Below, one piece after another: positions 24,417-32,969 of a DNA stretch of 64,000 nt (the stretch's first letter is position 1; each line of letters starts with the position of its first letter). This stretch comes from an uncultured Algibacter sp. (GTDB lineage Bacteria > Bacteroidota > Bacteroidia > Flavobacteriales > Flavobacteriaceae). The notes beneath the pieces are model-generated. The model searched no databases, was not told the origin of the DNA, and saw only the letters and a list, made by a program, of their open reading frames with translations. Made by a program: the position numbers and the translations under genes. The stretch lies in NCBI RefSeq assembly GCF_947490405.1, contig NZ_CANLGU010000007.1:124001-188000 (forward strand), written 5' to 3'.

Positions 24417-24450
24417 AAAAAAGGCTTGTCGTGAATGACAAGCCTTTTGG
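24417..24450 (-). terminator. trp attenuator (intrinsic terminator)
   Basis: On the minus strand AAAAGGCTTGTC, loop ATTCAC, GACAAGCCTTTT, then a T run (12-bp stem). It lies 44 nt after the leader-peptide stop. The leader contains TTCGTGAA (24484-24491 region), seven bases of which can pair with TTCACGA in the loop and right arm of this hairpin. That would give a possible antiterminator, as in classical attenuation. Confidence 0.8.
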
Positions 24451-24493
24451 ATATTTTAAGTTTTAAATATACTAGGATTTTACTTCACGAATG

Positions 24494-24541
24494 TTAGTTT
24501 CGAAAGCACCACCACCAAGTATTATTTAAAATAAATTTCAT
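24494..24541 (-). CDS. trpL: trp operon leader peptide with three tandem Trp codons
   Basis: A 15-residue open frame, MKFILNNTWWWCFRN, with three consecutive TGG codons (24509-24517) followed by Cys, Phe, Arg, Asn and TAA. It starts about 21 nt downstream of a promoter-like TATATTTG and is followed by a terminator hairpin, then the trp genes. Ribosome stalling at the Trp codons when charged tRNA-Trp is scarce would favour antitermination. This is the classical attenuation logic known from enteric trp operons. The gene is far too short for automatic gene calling. Confidence 0.85.
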   Translation of the reverse strand: MKFILNNTWWWCFRN

Positions 24542-24561
24542 TTTCAATTCTTAAATCTGTT

Positions 24562-24592
24562 CAAATATAGAAATGAAAATAGTTATACACAA
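24562..24592 (-). promoter_or_regulatory. trp operon promoter, Bacteroidota type
   Basis: On the minus strand TTG (24592-24590), a 20-nt spacer, then TATATTTG (24569-24562), a full match to the TTG/TAnnTTTG consensus of the phylum. Transcription would start around 24555, some 14 nt before the trpL start codon, leaving no room for a Shine-Dalgarno site. Confidence 0.65.
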
Positions 24593-24668
24593 AACTTTAA
24601 AACACTTTTTACATAAAAGTTTGTTAAACTATAAGAAATGCAAAGAACTATTAATTAAATTTATACTT

Positions 24669-25217
24669 ATGAAGTTAAATGTATTAATTATTGTTTTTCT
24701 TTTAATGATAGTTAGTTGTCAGGAAAAAAAGAAAACTGCCGAAGTCTCAAATCAACCTGTAGGGCAAGTAGTTGAAAAAGAAGTATCTGTAAATAATTTT
24801 CAACTTGAAGTTTATGATTATAAAGGGTTTGAGAAGTTTTTAAACAAAAAGGATGATAAAATTCATGTTATAAATTTTTGGGCTACATGGTGTGCACCTT
24901 GTGTTAAAGAGTTACCATACTTTGAAAAATTAAACTCAACTTATAACAATCAAAATGTGGAAGTACTTTTGGTTAGTTTAGATTTTCCACATCTTTATGA
25001 TAAAAAACTAAAACCGTTTATTAAAGAAAAAAAATTGACTTCAAAAGTTATTGCTTTAGATGATATTGATATGAATACGTGGATTCCTAAAATTAGCAAA
25101 GATTGGTCTGGATCAATACCTGCAACAATAATCTATAAAAACGATACAAGTAAGTTTTTTGAACAATCATTTACTTATGAAGAATTAGAAAAAGAAGTTG
25201 AACAATTTTTAAATTAA
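24669..25217 (+). CDS. TlpA/ResA-like thioredoxin-fold lipoprotein
   Basis: I start the gene at the ATG at 24669 (MKLNVLIIVFLLMIVSC). That gives a proper lipoprotein signal with Cys17; an upstream in-frame ATG at 24573 overlaps the trp promoter region and would add a non-signal extension. The 182-residue product has the redox motif W-C-A-P-C (Cys75, Cys78) in FWATWCAPCVKELP and the cis-Pro region SGSIPATIIY. It probably reduces or oxidises periplasmic disulfides. It is followed 7 nt later by a second thioredoxin-fold gene. Confidence 0.9.
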   Translation: MKLNVLIIVFLLMIVSCQEKKKTAEVSNQPVGQVVEKEVSVNNFQLEVYDYKGFEKFLNKKDDKIHVINFWATWCAPCVKELPYFEKLNSTYNNQNVEVLLVSLDFPHLYDKKLKPFIKEKKLTSKVIALDDIDMNTWIPKISKDWSGSIPATIIYKNDTSKFFEQSFTYEELEKEVEQFLN

Positions 25218-25224
25218 ATACATT

Positions 25225-25866
25225 ATGAAAAAGTCTATTAAATTAATTTCAGCACTACTTTTATTGATGCTGGTTAGTGCATTTACTGTAAATAACACAA
25301 GCCATAAGGGGTATAAAGTAGGTGACGTTGCTGAAGATTTTTCGTTAAAAAATATTGATGGCAATATGGTTTCTATGTCAGATTACAGTGATGCTAAAGG
25401 GTTCATTATTACCTTTACTTGCAATACATGCCCGTTTGCTGTTATGTATGAAGATAGAATTCAAGCATTAAACGAAAAATATGAGTCAAAAGGCTATCCA
25501 GTTATAGCAATTATGCCAAATGATATTAATGTTAAACCGGGAGATGCTTTACCAGAAATGAAGAAAAGAGCTAAAGAAAAAGGTTTTACATTTCCTTATT
25601 TAATGGATGAAGGGCAAAAGATATATCCAAAATTTGGTGCTACTAAAACGCCTCATATTTATGTGCTTGAAAAAACAAATAAAGGAAACGTAGTACAATA
25701 CATTGGTGCTATAGATGATAATCATAGAGACGCTTCTGCAGTAAAAGTAAAGTATGTTGAAAATGCTGTAGATGCTTTATTAGATGGAAAAGAAGTGGAG
25801 CAAAAAGAAACAAAAGCAATTGGATGTTCTATAAAAGTAGCAAAAGCCTCAAGTAATGCTCACTAA
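25225..25866 (+). CDS. Exported AhpC/TSA-type thioredoxin-like protein
   Basis: 213 residues with an N-terminal signal sequence (LISALLLLMLVSAF). The domain begins KVGDVAEDFSLKNIDG, has the redox motif C-N-T-C (Cys66, Cys69) in FTCNTCPFAVMYEDR, and the cis-Pro KTPHIYVLE. The TCNTCP form is typical of a Bacteroidota redoxin subfamily that also includes peroxiredoxin-like proteins. It is likely co-transcribed with the lipoprotein gene before it and ends at a strong terminator. Confidence 0.9.
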   Translation: MKKSIKLISALLLLMLVSAFTVNNTSHKGYKVGDVAEDFSLKNIDGNMVSMSDYSDAKGFIITFTCNTCPFAVMYEDRIQALNEKYESKGYPVIAIMPNDINVKPGDALPEMKKRAKEKGFTFPYLMDEGQKIYPKFGATKTPHIYVLEKTNKGNVVQYIGAIDDNHRDASAVKVKYVENAVDALLDGKEVEQKETKAIGCSIKVAKASSNAH

Positions 25867-25889
25867 GAATTATTAAACGAGTATAATCT

Positions 25890-25922
25890 AAAACCGAAGT
25901 GTAATAACTTCGGTTTTTTTTC
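25890..25922 (+). terminator. Intrinsic terminator
   Basis: AAACCGAAGT-GTAATA-ACTTCGGTTTTTTTTC: a 10-bp stem and eight T residues, 24 nt after the redoxin stop codon. Confidence 0.9.
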
Positions 25923-25972
25923 GTCTATAATTATAGTTATGTTAATTTTGCATAACGATTTATTTCAAAATT

Positions 25973-26287
25973 ATGGAAGACTTAACACAAGAAGAATGGT
26001 CAGAACAGCTTGCTAATGACAAAAATGCTGTAGTACTGGATGTTAGAACAGATGCTGAAGTTGCAGATGGAATTATCCCCAATGCCATCCATATTGACAT
26101 TTATAAAGGACAAGAATTCATAAACGAAATTGAAGATCTTGATAAAAGTAAGAGTTATTATGTCTATTGTCGTTCAGGTAATAGAAGTGGGCAAGCATGT
26201 CAAATTATGGAGCAATTAGGTTTTGAAAACGCCTATAATCTTGAAGGAGGGATGTTAGAATGGACCGGAGATGTTGTTGATTTATAA
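25973..26287 (+). CDS. Cytoplasmic rhodanese-domain protein
   Basis: 104 residues, a single rhodanese domain. Active-site Cys66 lies in the loop YCRSGNRSGQA, and VVLDVRTDAEVADGIIPNAIHID is the N-terminal strand-loop. No signal peptide is present. Such proteins carry persulfide sulfur. It overlaps the start of the next rhodanese gene by 17 nt. Confidence 0.92.
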   Translation: MEDLTQEEWSEQLANDKNAVVLDVRTDAEVADGIIPNAIHIDIYKGQEFINEIEDLDKSKSYYVYCRSGNRSGQACQIMEQLGFENAYNLEGGMLEWTGDVVDL

Positions 26288-26690
26288 TCATAGTATTTCC
26301 ATCAAGAATAAGTTTCTACTTTTAATAATCACTTTACTATTAACAGCTTGTATGTCATCTGAAGATGATGTTATGACTTTGAAACCTGAAACTTTTAAAA
26401 CAAAAGTTCATAGCAGTATAGCTCTACAATTGATAGATGTAAGAACGCCAGAAGAATTCAATTCTGGACACATTGAAAATGCTATAAATTTCAATTACTT
26501 TTCAGAACATTTTAAAGATAGTATTAGTTTACTTCAAACTAATGTGCCTGTTTATATTTACTGTCGTTCTGGTAAACGTAGTTCAAAAAGTGTAGAGGCA
26601 TTTAAGGCTATTGGTTTCGATTCTATTTATCAGTTAAAGGGAGGTCTTTTAAATTGGAAGAAGTTAGGATTTGAAATAATTTCAAATTAG
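26271..26690 (+). CDS. Rhodanese-domain lipoprotein
   Basis: 139 residues. The N-terminal hydrophobic segment ends in a lipobox (LLTA-C, Cys27), followed by a rhodanese domain with active-site Cys98 in IYCRSGKRSSKSV and IDVRTPEEFNSGHIENAINF. It is a periplasmic, lipid-anchored partner of the cytoplasmic rhodanese encoded just before it. Start codon overlap (17 nt) suggests translational coupling. The first ten residues before the hydrophobic stretch may be dispensable, but no better start is seen. Confidence 0.88.
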   Translation: MLLIYNHSISIKNKFLLLIITLLLTACMSSEDDVMTLKPETFKTKVHSSIALQLIDVRTPEEFNSGHIENAINFNYFSEHFKDSISLLQTNVPVYIYCRSGKRSSKSVEAFKAIGFDSIYQLKGGLLNWKKLGFEIISN

Positions 26691-26892
26691 TTGTATTTGT
26701 TTATGTAAGCATGCTGTTTGTCGTTATTTTGCTCTTTCAACTACTTTTTTAGTACTTTACCTTTTTTATTTTTTGTAGCAATAGGGTTTTGCTTTCTTTG
26801 ATTAAAGATTTGCCATTTTTTTACAAATTTGTTAACTTAATGGCTAAATTTTAAGTTTTTAACAATTAATAGCATTTAAAATAATTAATCTA

Positions 26893-27162
26893 ATGGAGAA
26901 TGGTTTCGTCATATTAGGAATTATAGCCCTCTTATTTTTAAGTATGTATGGGTTTTCATATCTTTCTGTAGCTAGAGAACGAATGGCACAGAAAAGAGAC
27001 CAACAAAAAGAGTTGGAAAAAGCAGAACTTAGACGTCAAGCTCGGATTAAAAACCAAGAGTTAATCGATGAAAGAGTTAGGAAATTCAATCAAAGGAAAG
27101 AAGAAATACAGCATGAACTTATGTTGCTGAAAAAAATGAAAGAAAAGCAAAAGGTTAGCTAA
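26893..27162 (+). CDS. Small membrane protein with coiled coil
   Basis: 89 residues: one transmembrane helix at about 5-25 (VILGIIALLFLSMYGFSYL), then a highly charged helix rich in Lys, Arg, Glu and Gln (about 30-85) predicted to form a coiled coil. No known motif. It is followed by a terminator and stands alone. Confidence 0.65.
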   Translation: MENGFVILGIIALLFLSMYGFSYLSVARERMAQKRDQQKELEKAELRRQARIKNQELIDERVRKFNQRKEEIQHELMLLKKMKEKQKVS

Positions 27163-27207
27163 AGCTTAGTATTATACGATGTTGTAAAGCAACATTGAAA
27201 AATAATT

Positions 27208-27241
27208 AAAACTCCTGTTAGAAATAGCGGGAGTTTTTTTA
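27208..27241 (+). terminator. Intrinsic terminator
   Basis: AAACTCC-loop-GGAGTTTTTTT, a 7-bp stem followed by seven T residues, 46 nt after the small membrane protein gene. Confidence 0.8.
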
Positions 27242-27292
27242 TTTTATCTTCTAATTAAGAAAGTAATAAATTTTTGTTACCTTGAATTTAGT

Positions 27293-28324
27293 ATGATTCA
27301 TGAATTTAGACATATAGTTCAAGAAGCTTTTAATAATCAGGCACTAGGAGTTACAAGTGTATTAGCTACAGTGGTAGATTTAGATGGCTCTTCTTATAGG
27401 CATCCAGGTGTACGTATGTTACTTTCGAGTGAAGGAAAAATGACCGGTGCTGTAAGTGGCGGTTGTGTTGAAAAAGAAGTATTGCGAAGAGCACAATCTG
27501 TCTTTGAAACGGGGAAATCTAAAATAATGACTTATGATGGGCGCTATCGCTTAGGTTGTGAGGGTGTCCTCTATATTTTATTAGAGCCTTTTAAAGTTTC
27601 TAATGAGTTTAAATCATTGTTTTTTAATGCTATAGAAAAAAGAATCACCATATCAATTCAGTCCTATTACAAAAAAGAAGATGAATGTGAAGGTGACTTT
27701 TATTCGCAAGTCGCATTCTGCCAAAATAAATCTTTTACTTTCTCAAAAGTTGTTGAAAGAAATATTACTTCAAAAAAAGGTATCAAAGTATTCAAACAGG
27801 AGTTGCCACCATGCTTTAAATTACTTATTGTAGGAGGTGAGCATGATGCTGTTAAGTTATGTAAATCAGCAGTGCTTTTAGGTTGGGAAATAGATGTTAT
27901 TACATCAATAAAGGATCCAAAACAATTATCTGATTTCCCGGGAGCTAAATCAGTATCAGCAAATACACCCGAAGGTTTCAATGCTGATATTATAGATTCC
28001 GAAAGTGCTGTGGTTTTAATGACACACAATTATGCGCAAGATTTAAGATACCTACTTAAATTTAAAGATAGTAATTTGCAATATATAGGTGTTTTAGGCT
28101 CAGCAAAACGAAGAGAACAACTCCAAAACGATTTATTTGATTATCATCCAGATTTAGATGAAAGTTTCATAGATAGGATATATAGTCCTGCGGGGTTAAA
28201 TATTGGCGCGATAACTCCAGAAGAGATAGCTATATCTATCCTATCCGAGATTTTGGCAACTACTAGACGTAAAAAACCTATAAATCTTAAAACCATTTCT
28301 GGCAAAATTCGCACACAATCCTAA
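27293..28324 (+). CDS. XdhC/CoxI-family molybdenum-enzyme maturation protein
   Basis: 343 residues. The N-terminal XdhC domain has VLATVVDLDGSSYRHPGVRML and TGAVSGGCVEKEV. The C-terminal Rossmann domain has LLIVGGEHDAVKLCK, VVLMTHNYAQDLRYL and YIGVLGSAKRREQL, with SPAGLNIGA near the end. XdhC proteins help load the sulfurated molybdenum cofactor into xanthine-dehydrogenase-type enzymes. It is coupled to the nucleotidyltransferase gene by a one-base stop/start overlap. No molybdo-enzyme gene is in the window. Confidence 0.92.
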   Translation: MIHEFRHIVQEAFNNQALGVTSVLATVVDLDGSSYRHPGVRMLLSSEGKMTGAVSGGCVEKEVLRRAQSVFETGKSKIMTYDGRYRLGCEGVLYILLEPFKVSNEFKSLFFNAIEKRITISIQSYYKKEDECEGDFYSQVAFCQNKSFTFSKVVERNITSKKGIKVFKQELPPCFKLLIVGGEHDAVKLCKSAVLLGWEIDVITSIKDPKQLSDFPGAKSVSANTPEGFNADIIDSESAVVLMTHNYAQDLRYLLKFKDSNLQYIGVLGSAKRREQLQNDLFDYHPDLDESFIDRIYSPAGLNIGAITPEEIAISILSEILATTRRKKPINLKTISGKIRTQS

Positions 28325-28923
28325 TGACTATTTCTGTTGTCATATTAGCAGCAGGGAAATCCTCAAGAATGGGTAGCGTTAAACAATTACTTCCTTTTAA
28401 TAATTCTACGTTTTTACAAGCAGCTATAAATCATGCTTTAAAGTCAAAAGCTGAAAATGTATACGTGGTTTTGGGAGCAAATTCAGAAATAATTAGGAAG
28501 AAAATTTCTGATGATTATGTAAGTATTGTGCAAAATATTAATTGGCATGAAGGCTTAAGTTCTAGTATTATTTCTATTATTAATCATTTAGAAAATTTGA
28601 AAGAAGAGCCAGATGCACTTTTAATTATGTTAGCAGATCAGCCTAAAGTAGATTCAAATTACATAAACCAACTTATCGCTCTTTCTAAAGATAATCAGCA
28701 AGCAATTATAGCTTCTACCTATAGAGAGATTAATGGGGTTCCTGCAATATTTCCTAGAAAGTATTTTAAGATGTTATCCAATTTAAAAGGTGATAAAGGT
28801 GCTAAAAAGTTGCTTAATGAAAGATTAGCAGATGTTATAAGTTACAAACCAAAATCTGCCGAAATTTTAATTGATATTGATTTTCCTGAAGATTATAAAA
28901 ACTTAATAAAAAAGACCTTATAA
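28324..28923 (+). CDS. MocA/MobA-like nucleotidyltransferase
   Basis: 199 residues. The N-terminal VVILAAGKSSRMGSVKQLLP is the GTP/CTP-binding loop of molybdopterin nucleotidyltransferases. LLIMLADQPKV and GVPAIFPRKYF are the metal and substrate regions, and GDKGAKKLL lies in the C-terminal part. The KQ (not KP) after MGS suggests a MocA-like cytidylyltransferase rather than MobA. It acts with XdhC in forming or delivering the molybdenum cofactor. Confidence 0.9.
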   Translation: MTISVVILAAGKSSRMGSVKQLLPFNNSTFLQAAINHALKSKAENVYVVLGANSEIIRKKISDDYVSIVQNINWHEGLSSSIISIINHLENLKEEPDALLIMLADQPKVDSNYINQLIALSKDNQQAIIASTYREINGVPAIFPRKYFKMLSNLKGDKGAKKLLNERLADVISYKPKSAEILIDIDFPEDYKNLIKKTL

Positions 28924-28945
28924 TTTCTATAAGGTCTTTTTTTTT
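28910..28945. terminator. Intrinsic terminator (possibly bidirectional)
   Basis: AAAAGACCTTATA, loop ATTTC, TATAAGGTCTTTT and more T residues: a 13-bp perfect stem that overlaps the stop codon of the nucleotidyltransferase gene. The A run on the other side could also serve the convergent gene on the minus strand. Confidence 0.9.
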
Positions 28946-28968
28946 GTTTTTAATGTCGAACAACAAAA

Positions 28969-31900
28969 CTACTCTAAAATTGTTGGTACTCCAGCCTTTT
29001 TCAATATGTCTTCAATTTTAGGAATATCGTCATTAATAAATTCATTAAGACGTGGTTGTATTCTATTAAAAAGCATTTTTGCTTTGTCAAAACTTTCCAT
29101 ATGTGTCTTGGTAGGTCCGTAAGTAGTACTAAAACCACGACTAGCTACAGATAACCTTGATGATATTGATTGCAAGTCTTTTTCCCGAATTTCTTTTTTT
29201 GATGTATTGCCATTAAGTTGTTGTTTTAGAGCTTGCATTTCTTTTTTCAATCTGTTTATCTGCTTCTCTATAGGTCCGGGATTAACTTTAGCATAAATAG
29301 CAGCCTTACTGTAAGATTCTAATTTTTCACTAGCATTGTTGAAGTTATTGATACATGCCTCATATTCAGATTTAAATGTCTTAAAGCTTTCAATATAATT
29401 TTCAATGGTATTATTTAAAGGATTTTGTAAAACATTTTCTCTTATTCTTTCTACTTCAAATACTTGAGTTTTGGATAAAGACTTTATATTCCCGTTTATG
29501 TTTGAAAACATAGAAACTTCATATAACCCTTCATCAGCGAATAAATTATAGTAGTAATTAGTAGTGTTAGTATTAATATTTTCCATGTTTAGGGATGTTC
29601 TATTAGGAACCTTTAAGTTCCAAGCAATACGATTAAACCCTTTTTTATAAGGCGCATTAATTCTTGTTATAAAGTTACCATCACTATCTTTAATTACTAG
29701 GATTATGGAAGCACCTTGCTCATTTTTTTCTTCATCTAAAGCGTCCCATCCTGGGAAAGGTATATTTTTATTTTCTTTGTTTAATTGCTTTTCAGCTTTT
29801 CTGCGTTTAGATTTTAGGCTTTTAAAGCTTTCAGGAAGATAGTAGGTGAAAATTGCTCCATAATCTGGATTTTTAGCTGCAAAATAAGATGCGCCTTGGC
29901 TTGATGTTCCTCCACTTACAGGTTTATATTGTAATGCTTTTTTGGGTTTAAATAGAGTAGGGTTAGCAAGCGTGTTTGTTGTAACGTCTCTTAACGGGCT
30001 ATAATCATCTAAAATATAAAATCCACGACCAAAGGAAGCAGCTACAAGATCGCTTTCATGTTTTTGGATAGCCAAATCTCTAAATGAAATTGTTGGTAGT
30101 CCTTCTGAAAATTTTATCCATTTTTCACCTTGGTTAAGAGTTACATAAATTCCGTATTCTGTAGCTAGAAACATCAAATTTGGGTTTAAATGGTCTTGCA
30201 CAATACGCCAAATAAGCTCATTTTTTGGTATGCCGTTAGTTATAGATTTCCAAGATTTTCCACCATTAGTGCTTTTTAGTAAGTAAGGCTTATAGTCGCC
30301 AAATTTATGATTATCTAAAGCAACATAAACAGTGTTTATATCATGTAAGTCTGCTTTAATATCATTAACAAAGGCGGAAGATGGAATATTAGGTAATTCG
30401 TTAACTAATTTTTTTGTCCAAGATGCTCCTCCGTTTTTAGTGAATTGAATAATACCATCGTCAGTTCCAATGTATAAAACGTTTTCATCTAGTGGCGATT
30501 CAGAAAGCGATGTTATGGTGTTGTAAGTGGACATGGCATATACATCCCAAACGGCATCCCAACTTTGTTGTTTACCCATTATGGGTAGTGTTAAGCGTTC
30601 TTGGTTTTTTGTTAAATCTTTAGAAATTGGTTTCCAGCTATCACCTCTGTCATCCGATTTCCAAACGCGTTGTGTTCCAAAATAAATACGCTTCGGATTA
30701 TGATTACTAACCAGAATAGGTGAGTCCCAGTTATTACGTTCATAGGGTTCGTCAATACCTTCTTGTGGTCTAATAAAAACAGCTTCACCAGTAGTTCTGT
30801 CAACCCTATTTAAGTATCCCTGTTGAGATTGTGCATAAACAATATTTGGATTGCCAGGTTCTGTAGCGGGTGATGGCCATCACCTCCTAAAAGTACAAAC
30901 CAATCAGAGTTAACAATACCATTTGTCCTAAAAGTTCTTGATGGTCCTCCTTGCGAGTTGTTATCTTGAGTACCTCCATATATGTTGTAGAACGGTTGTG
31001 CATCATCAACAGCTAATTTATAAAACTGAGTTATTGGTAAATTATTTACAAACTTCCAGTTTTCTGAACCATCAAAAGATTCATAAATACCACCATCAGT
31101 ACCAATAAGCATATAGTTTGGGTCATCTGGTCTGAAAGTTAAGCTATGGTCATCACCATGCTTGTTTTTCTTTTTCATGGTTTTAAATGTTTTTCCTCCA
31201 TCTTCAGAATAAAGCGTGCTATTATTCATCAAATAAAGTTTATCAAAAACATGAGGAGAAGCAATGAGTTCCTGATAATAATGAGGACCTGTGCCACCTG
31301 AAACGGTATTAGACATTTTAGTCCAGCTAGCACCTTTATTACTCGACTTGTAAATGCCTCCAGTACGCCTTTCAAGTTCTATAGCTGCATAAATAACATC
31401 TGGATTTATTGGAGAAATAGCTAAACCAATTTTACCCATATCTTCGTTTGGTAAACCGGTTTTCAATTTATCCCAAGTTTCACCACTATCCGTACTTTTA
31501 TAAATGGCAGTTCCGGGCCCTCCACCCATATAAGCTGCTACATTTCTATGGCGTTGCCATGTTGCTGCATAGAGAATTTTTTCATCTCTTGGGTCAATAA
31601 CAATATCGGTAACTCCAGTCCATTTATTATCACTTAAAACAAGTTTCCAAGTATTGCCTCCATCGGTAGTTTTATAAAGTCCACGTTCTCCACCAGAACT
31701 CCATAAAGGACCTTGAGCAGCAACCCATATTTCATTTGAGTTTTTCGGATTTACAATAATTTTAGAAATGTGTTCAGAATTTTTTAAACCTTTATTTTTC
31801 CATGTTTTACCGCCATCATAACTGGCATAAATTCCATGACCTATACCTACATGCCTACCTCCAACATTTTCTCCGGTTCCAACCCAAATCGTATTTGAGT

Positions 31901-32210
31901 TATTAGGGTCTAATGTTAAGCATCCTGTTGAGTAAAATGGTTGTTTGTCTGTAAGGGGTTTCCATGTAGTACCAGAGTTTAATGTTTTCCAAACACCTCC
32001 AGAACCAACAGCTACGTACCATATGTTTTGGTTATTTGGGTCTATGGCAATATCTGCAATTCTTCCAGACATGAAAGCGGGACCAATACTTCTAAATTTT
32101 AACCCAGACAAGGTTGAATCTTTTTCTTTAAGCAATTTCTCCTGAGCGTTAATGCTAAAAAAAATAGTAAAAAGAAAGTAGACAATTAAGGTGGTTTTTG
32201 AGTTAGTCAT
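28969..32210 (-). pseudogene. Sortilin/BNR-repeat (VPS10-like) secreted protein, frameshifted
   Basis: Two frames that together make one protein of about 1,080 residues. The upstream part (32210 to about 30868) has a signal peptide (LIVYFLFTIFFSINAQ) and many Asp-box/BNR repeats (SGGVWKTLNSGTTWKPL, YASYDGGKTW, YKTTDGGNTW, YKSTDSGETW). It then runs out of frame after GGDGHHP. In the other frame the sequence continues sensibly (ATEPGNPNIVYAQSQQGYLN...) into the downstream part, which adds more repeats, a beta domain and a C-terminal coiled coil. One missing base next to the GGG at 30868-30870 explains it. Family members are exported beta-propeller proteins often annotated as glycosyl hydrolases, usually without proven activity. 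It may be a true pseudogene or a sequencing error. Confidence 0.85.
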
Positions 32211-32287
32211 AACAGTTTTTTATCAAATTTAACTATAGACTTAAAAGATAAATAGATTTTTAATAAAAAAATAACATTTTGAAATAA

Positions 32288-32325
32288 GAAAACCCATTAA
32301 CATTTAAAAGTGTTAATAGGTTTTT
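32288..32325 (-). terminator. tmRNA terminator
   Basis: On the minus strand AAAACCTATTAACA, loop, TGTTAATGGGTTTT: a long stem with one A-C mismatch, directly downstream of the tmRNA 3' end. Confidence 0.75.
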
Positions 32326-32331
32326 AGAATG

Positions 32332-32723
32332 TGGAGTCGGAGAGAATCGAACTCTCGTCCAAACAAGTAACCAAAGAGCTTTCTACACGTTTAGTCTATT
32401 CTTAGGTTTTCGATTGTAAACTGGTTAAAGACAACCTACTTACAACTTATCTTCTTTAGTTTCAAAAGAGCATCAAAGCGCTACCCAATCTATATTGACA
32501 TTTACGATGCCTCAAAATAGAACGCCGTCAATCAAGGCTTTCCGGAGACATAAAGCTTGCTCACCTTGTGAGCCTAGGCTAATTCTACTATAATTCGAAT
32601 TATGCAGCTAAAGCGTAGTTATTCTCGCCGTTTAAAATTTGGTCTAGCCTTTTACGTGTTTCAATGCCATTACACGACGTGCTTACCGTTCAATTAATCT
32701 CGCTGTCAAAACCAGTCGACCCC
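32332..32723 (-). ncRNA. ssrA: tmRNA
   Basis: Transfer-messenger RNA of about 392 nt. The 5' end GGGGTCG pairs with CGACTCC at the 3' end to form the acceptor stem, and the T arm GAGAG-TTCGATT-CTCTC is clear. The tag frame GGC GAG AAT AAC TAC GCT TTA GCT GCA TAA encodes GENNYALAA, the tag typical of Bacteroidota. Several hairpins between tag and T arm fit the pseudoknots. The terminal CCA appears not to be encoded. The 5' end is placed by the acceptor pairing. Confidence 0.95.
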
Positions 32724-32751
32724 GTTGTCAATAAAATAGTAATATACATTA

Positions 32752-32830
32752 GGGCGTTACCCACAAGAGGTCGGGCTTTCACTACTCGCTCTCGGCGAGG
32801 AGCTCAAACATGCCGTTTAATCCCTAACGC
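32752..32830 (+). repeat. Dispersed GCGTTA-ended repeat (copy 7, subtype C)
   Basis: GGGCGTTACCC, GGTCGGGCTTTC, CTCGCTCTCGGCGAGGAGCT, ATGCCGTT, TAATCCCTAACGC. It lies 29 nt upstream of the tmRNA 5' end. Confidence 0.75.
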
Positions 32831-32969
32831 AAGCGGCAAATTTACCAAAATCTTTGTAAATCATGCCAAATCCAACTAATTTAGAGCAAAAATTATTCCA
32901 ATAGTTTCAGTTGGCAGTTTACACTAGCAGTAAAAACAGCTAAACGAATACACAAATCAACACATCACC

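Noticed and set aside
30612-30803. Separate minus-strand 63-codon gene between the two halves of the BNR protein
   Set aside because: It is an out-of-frame reading of the frameshifted large gene, whose true frame is continuous here.
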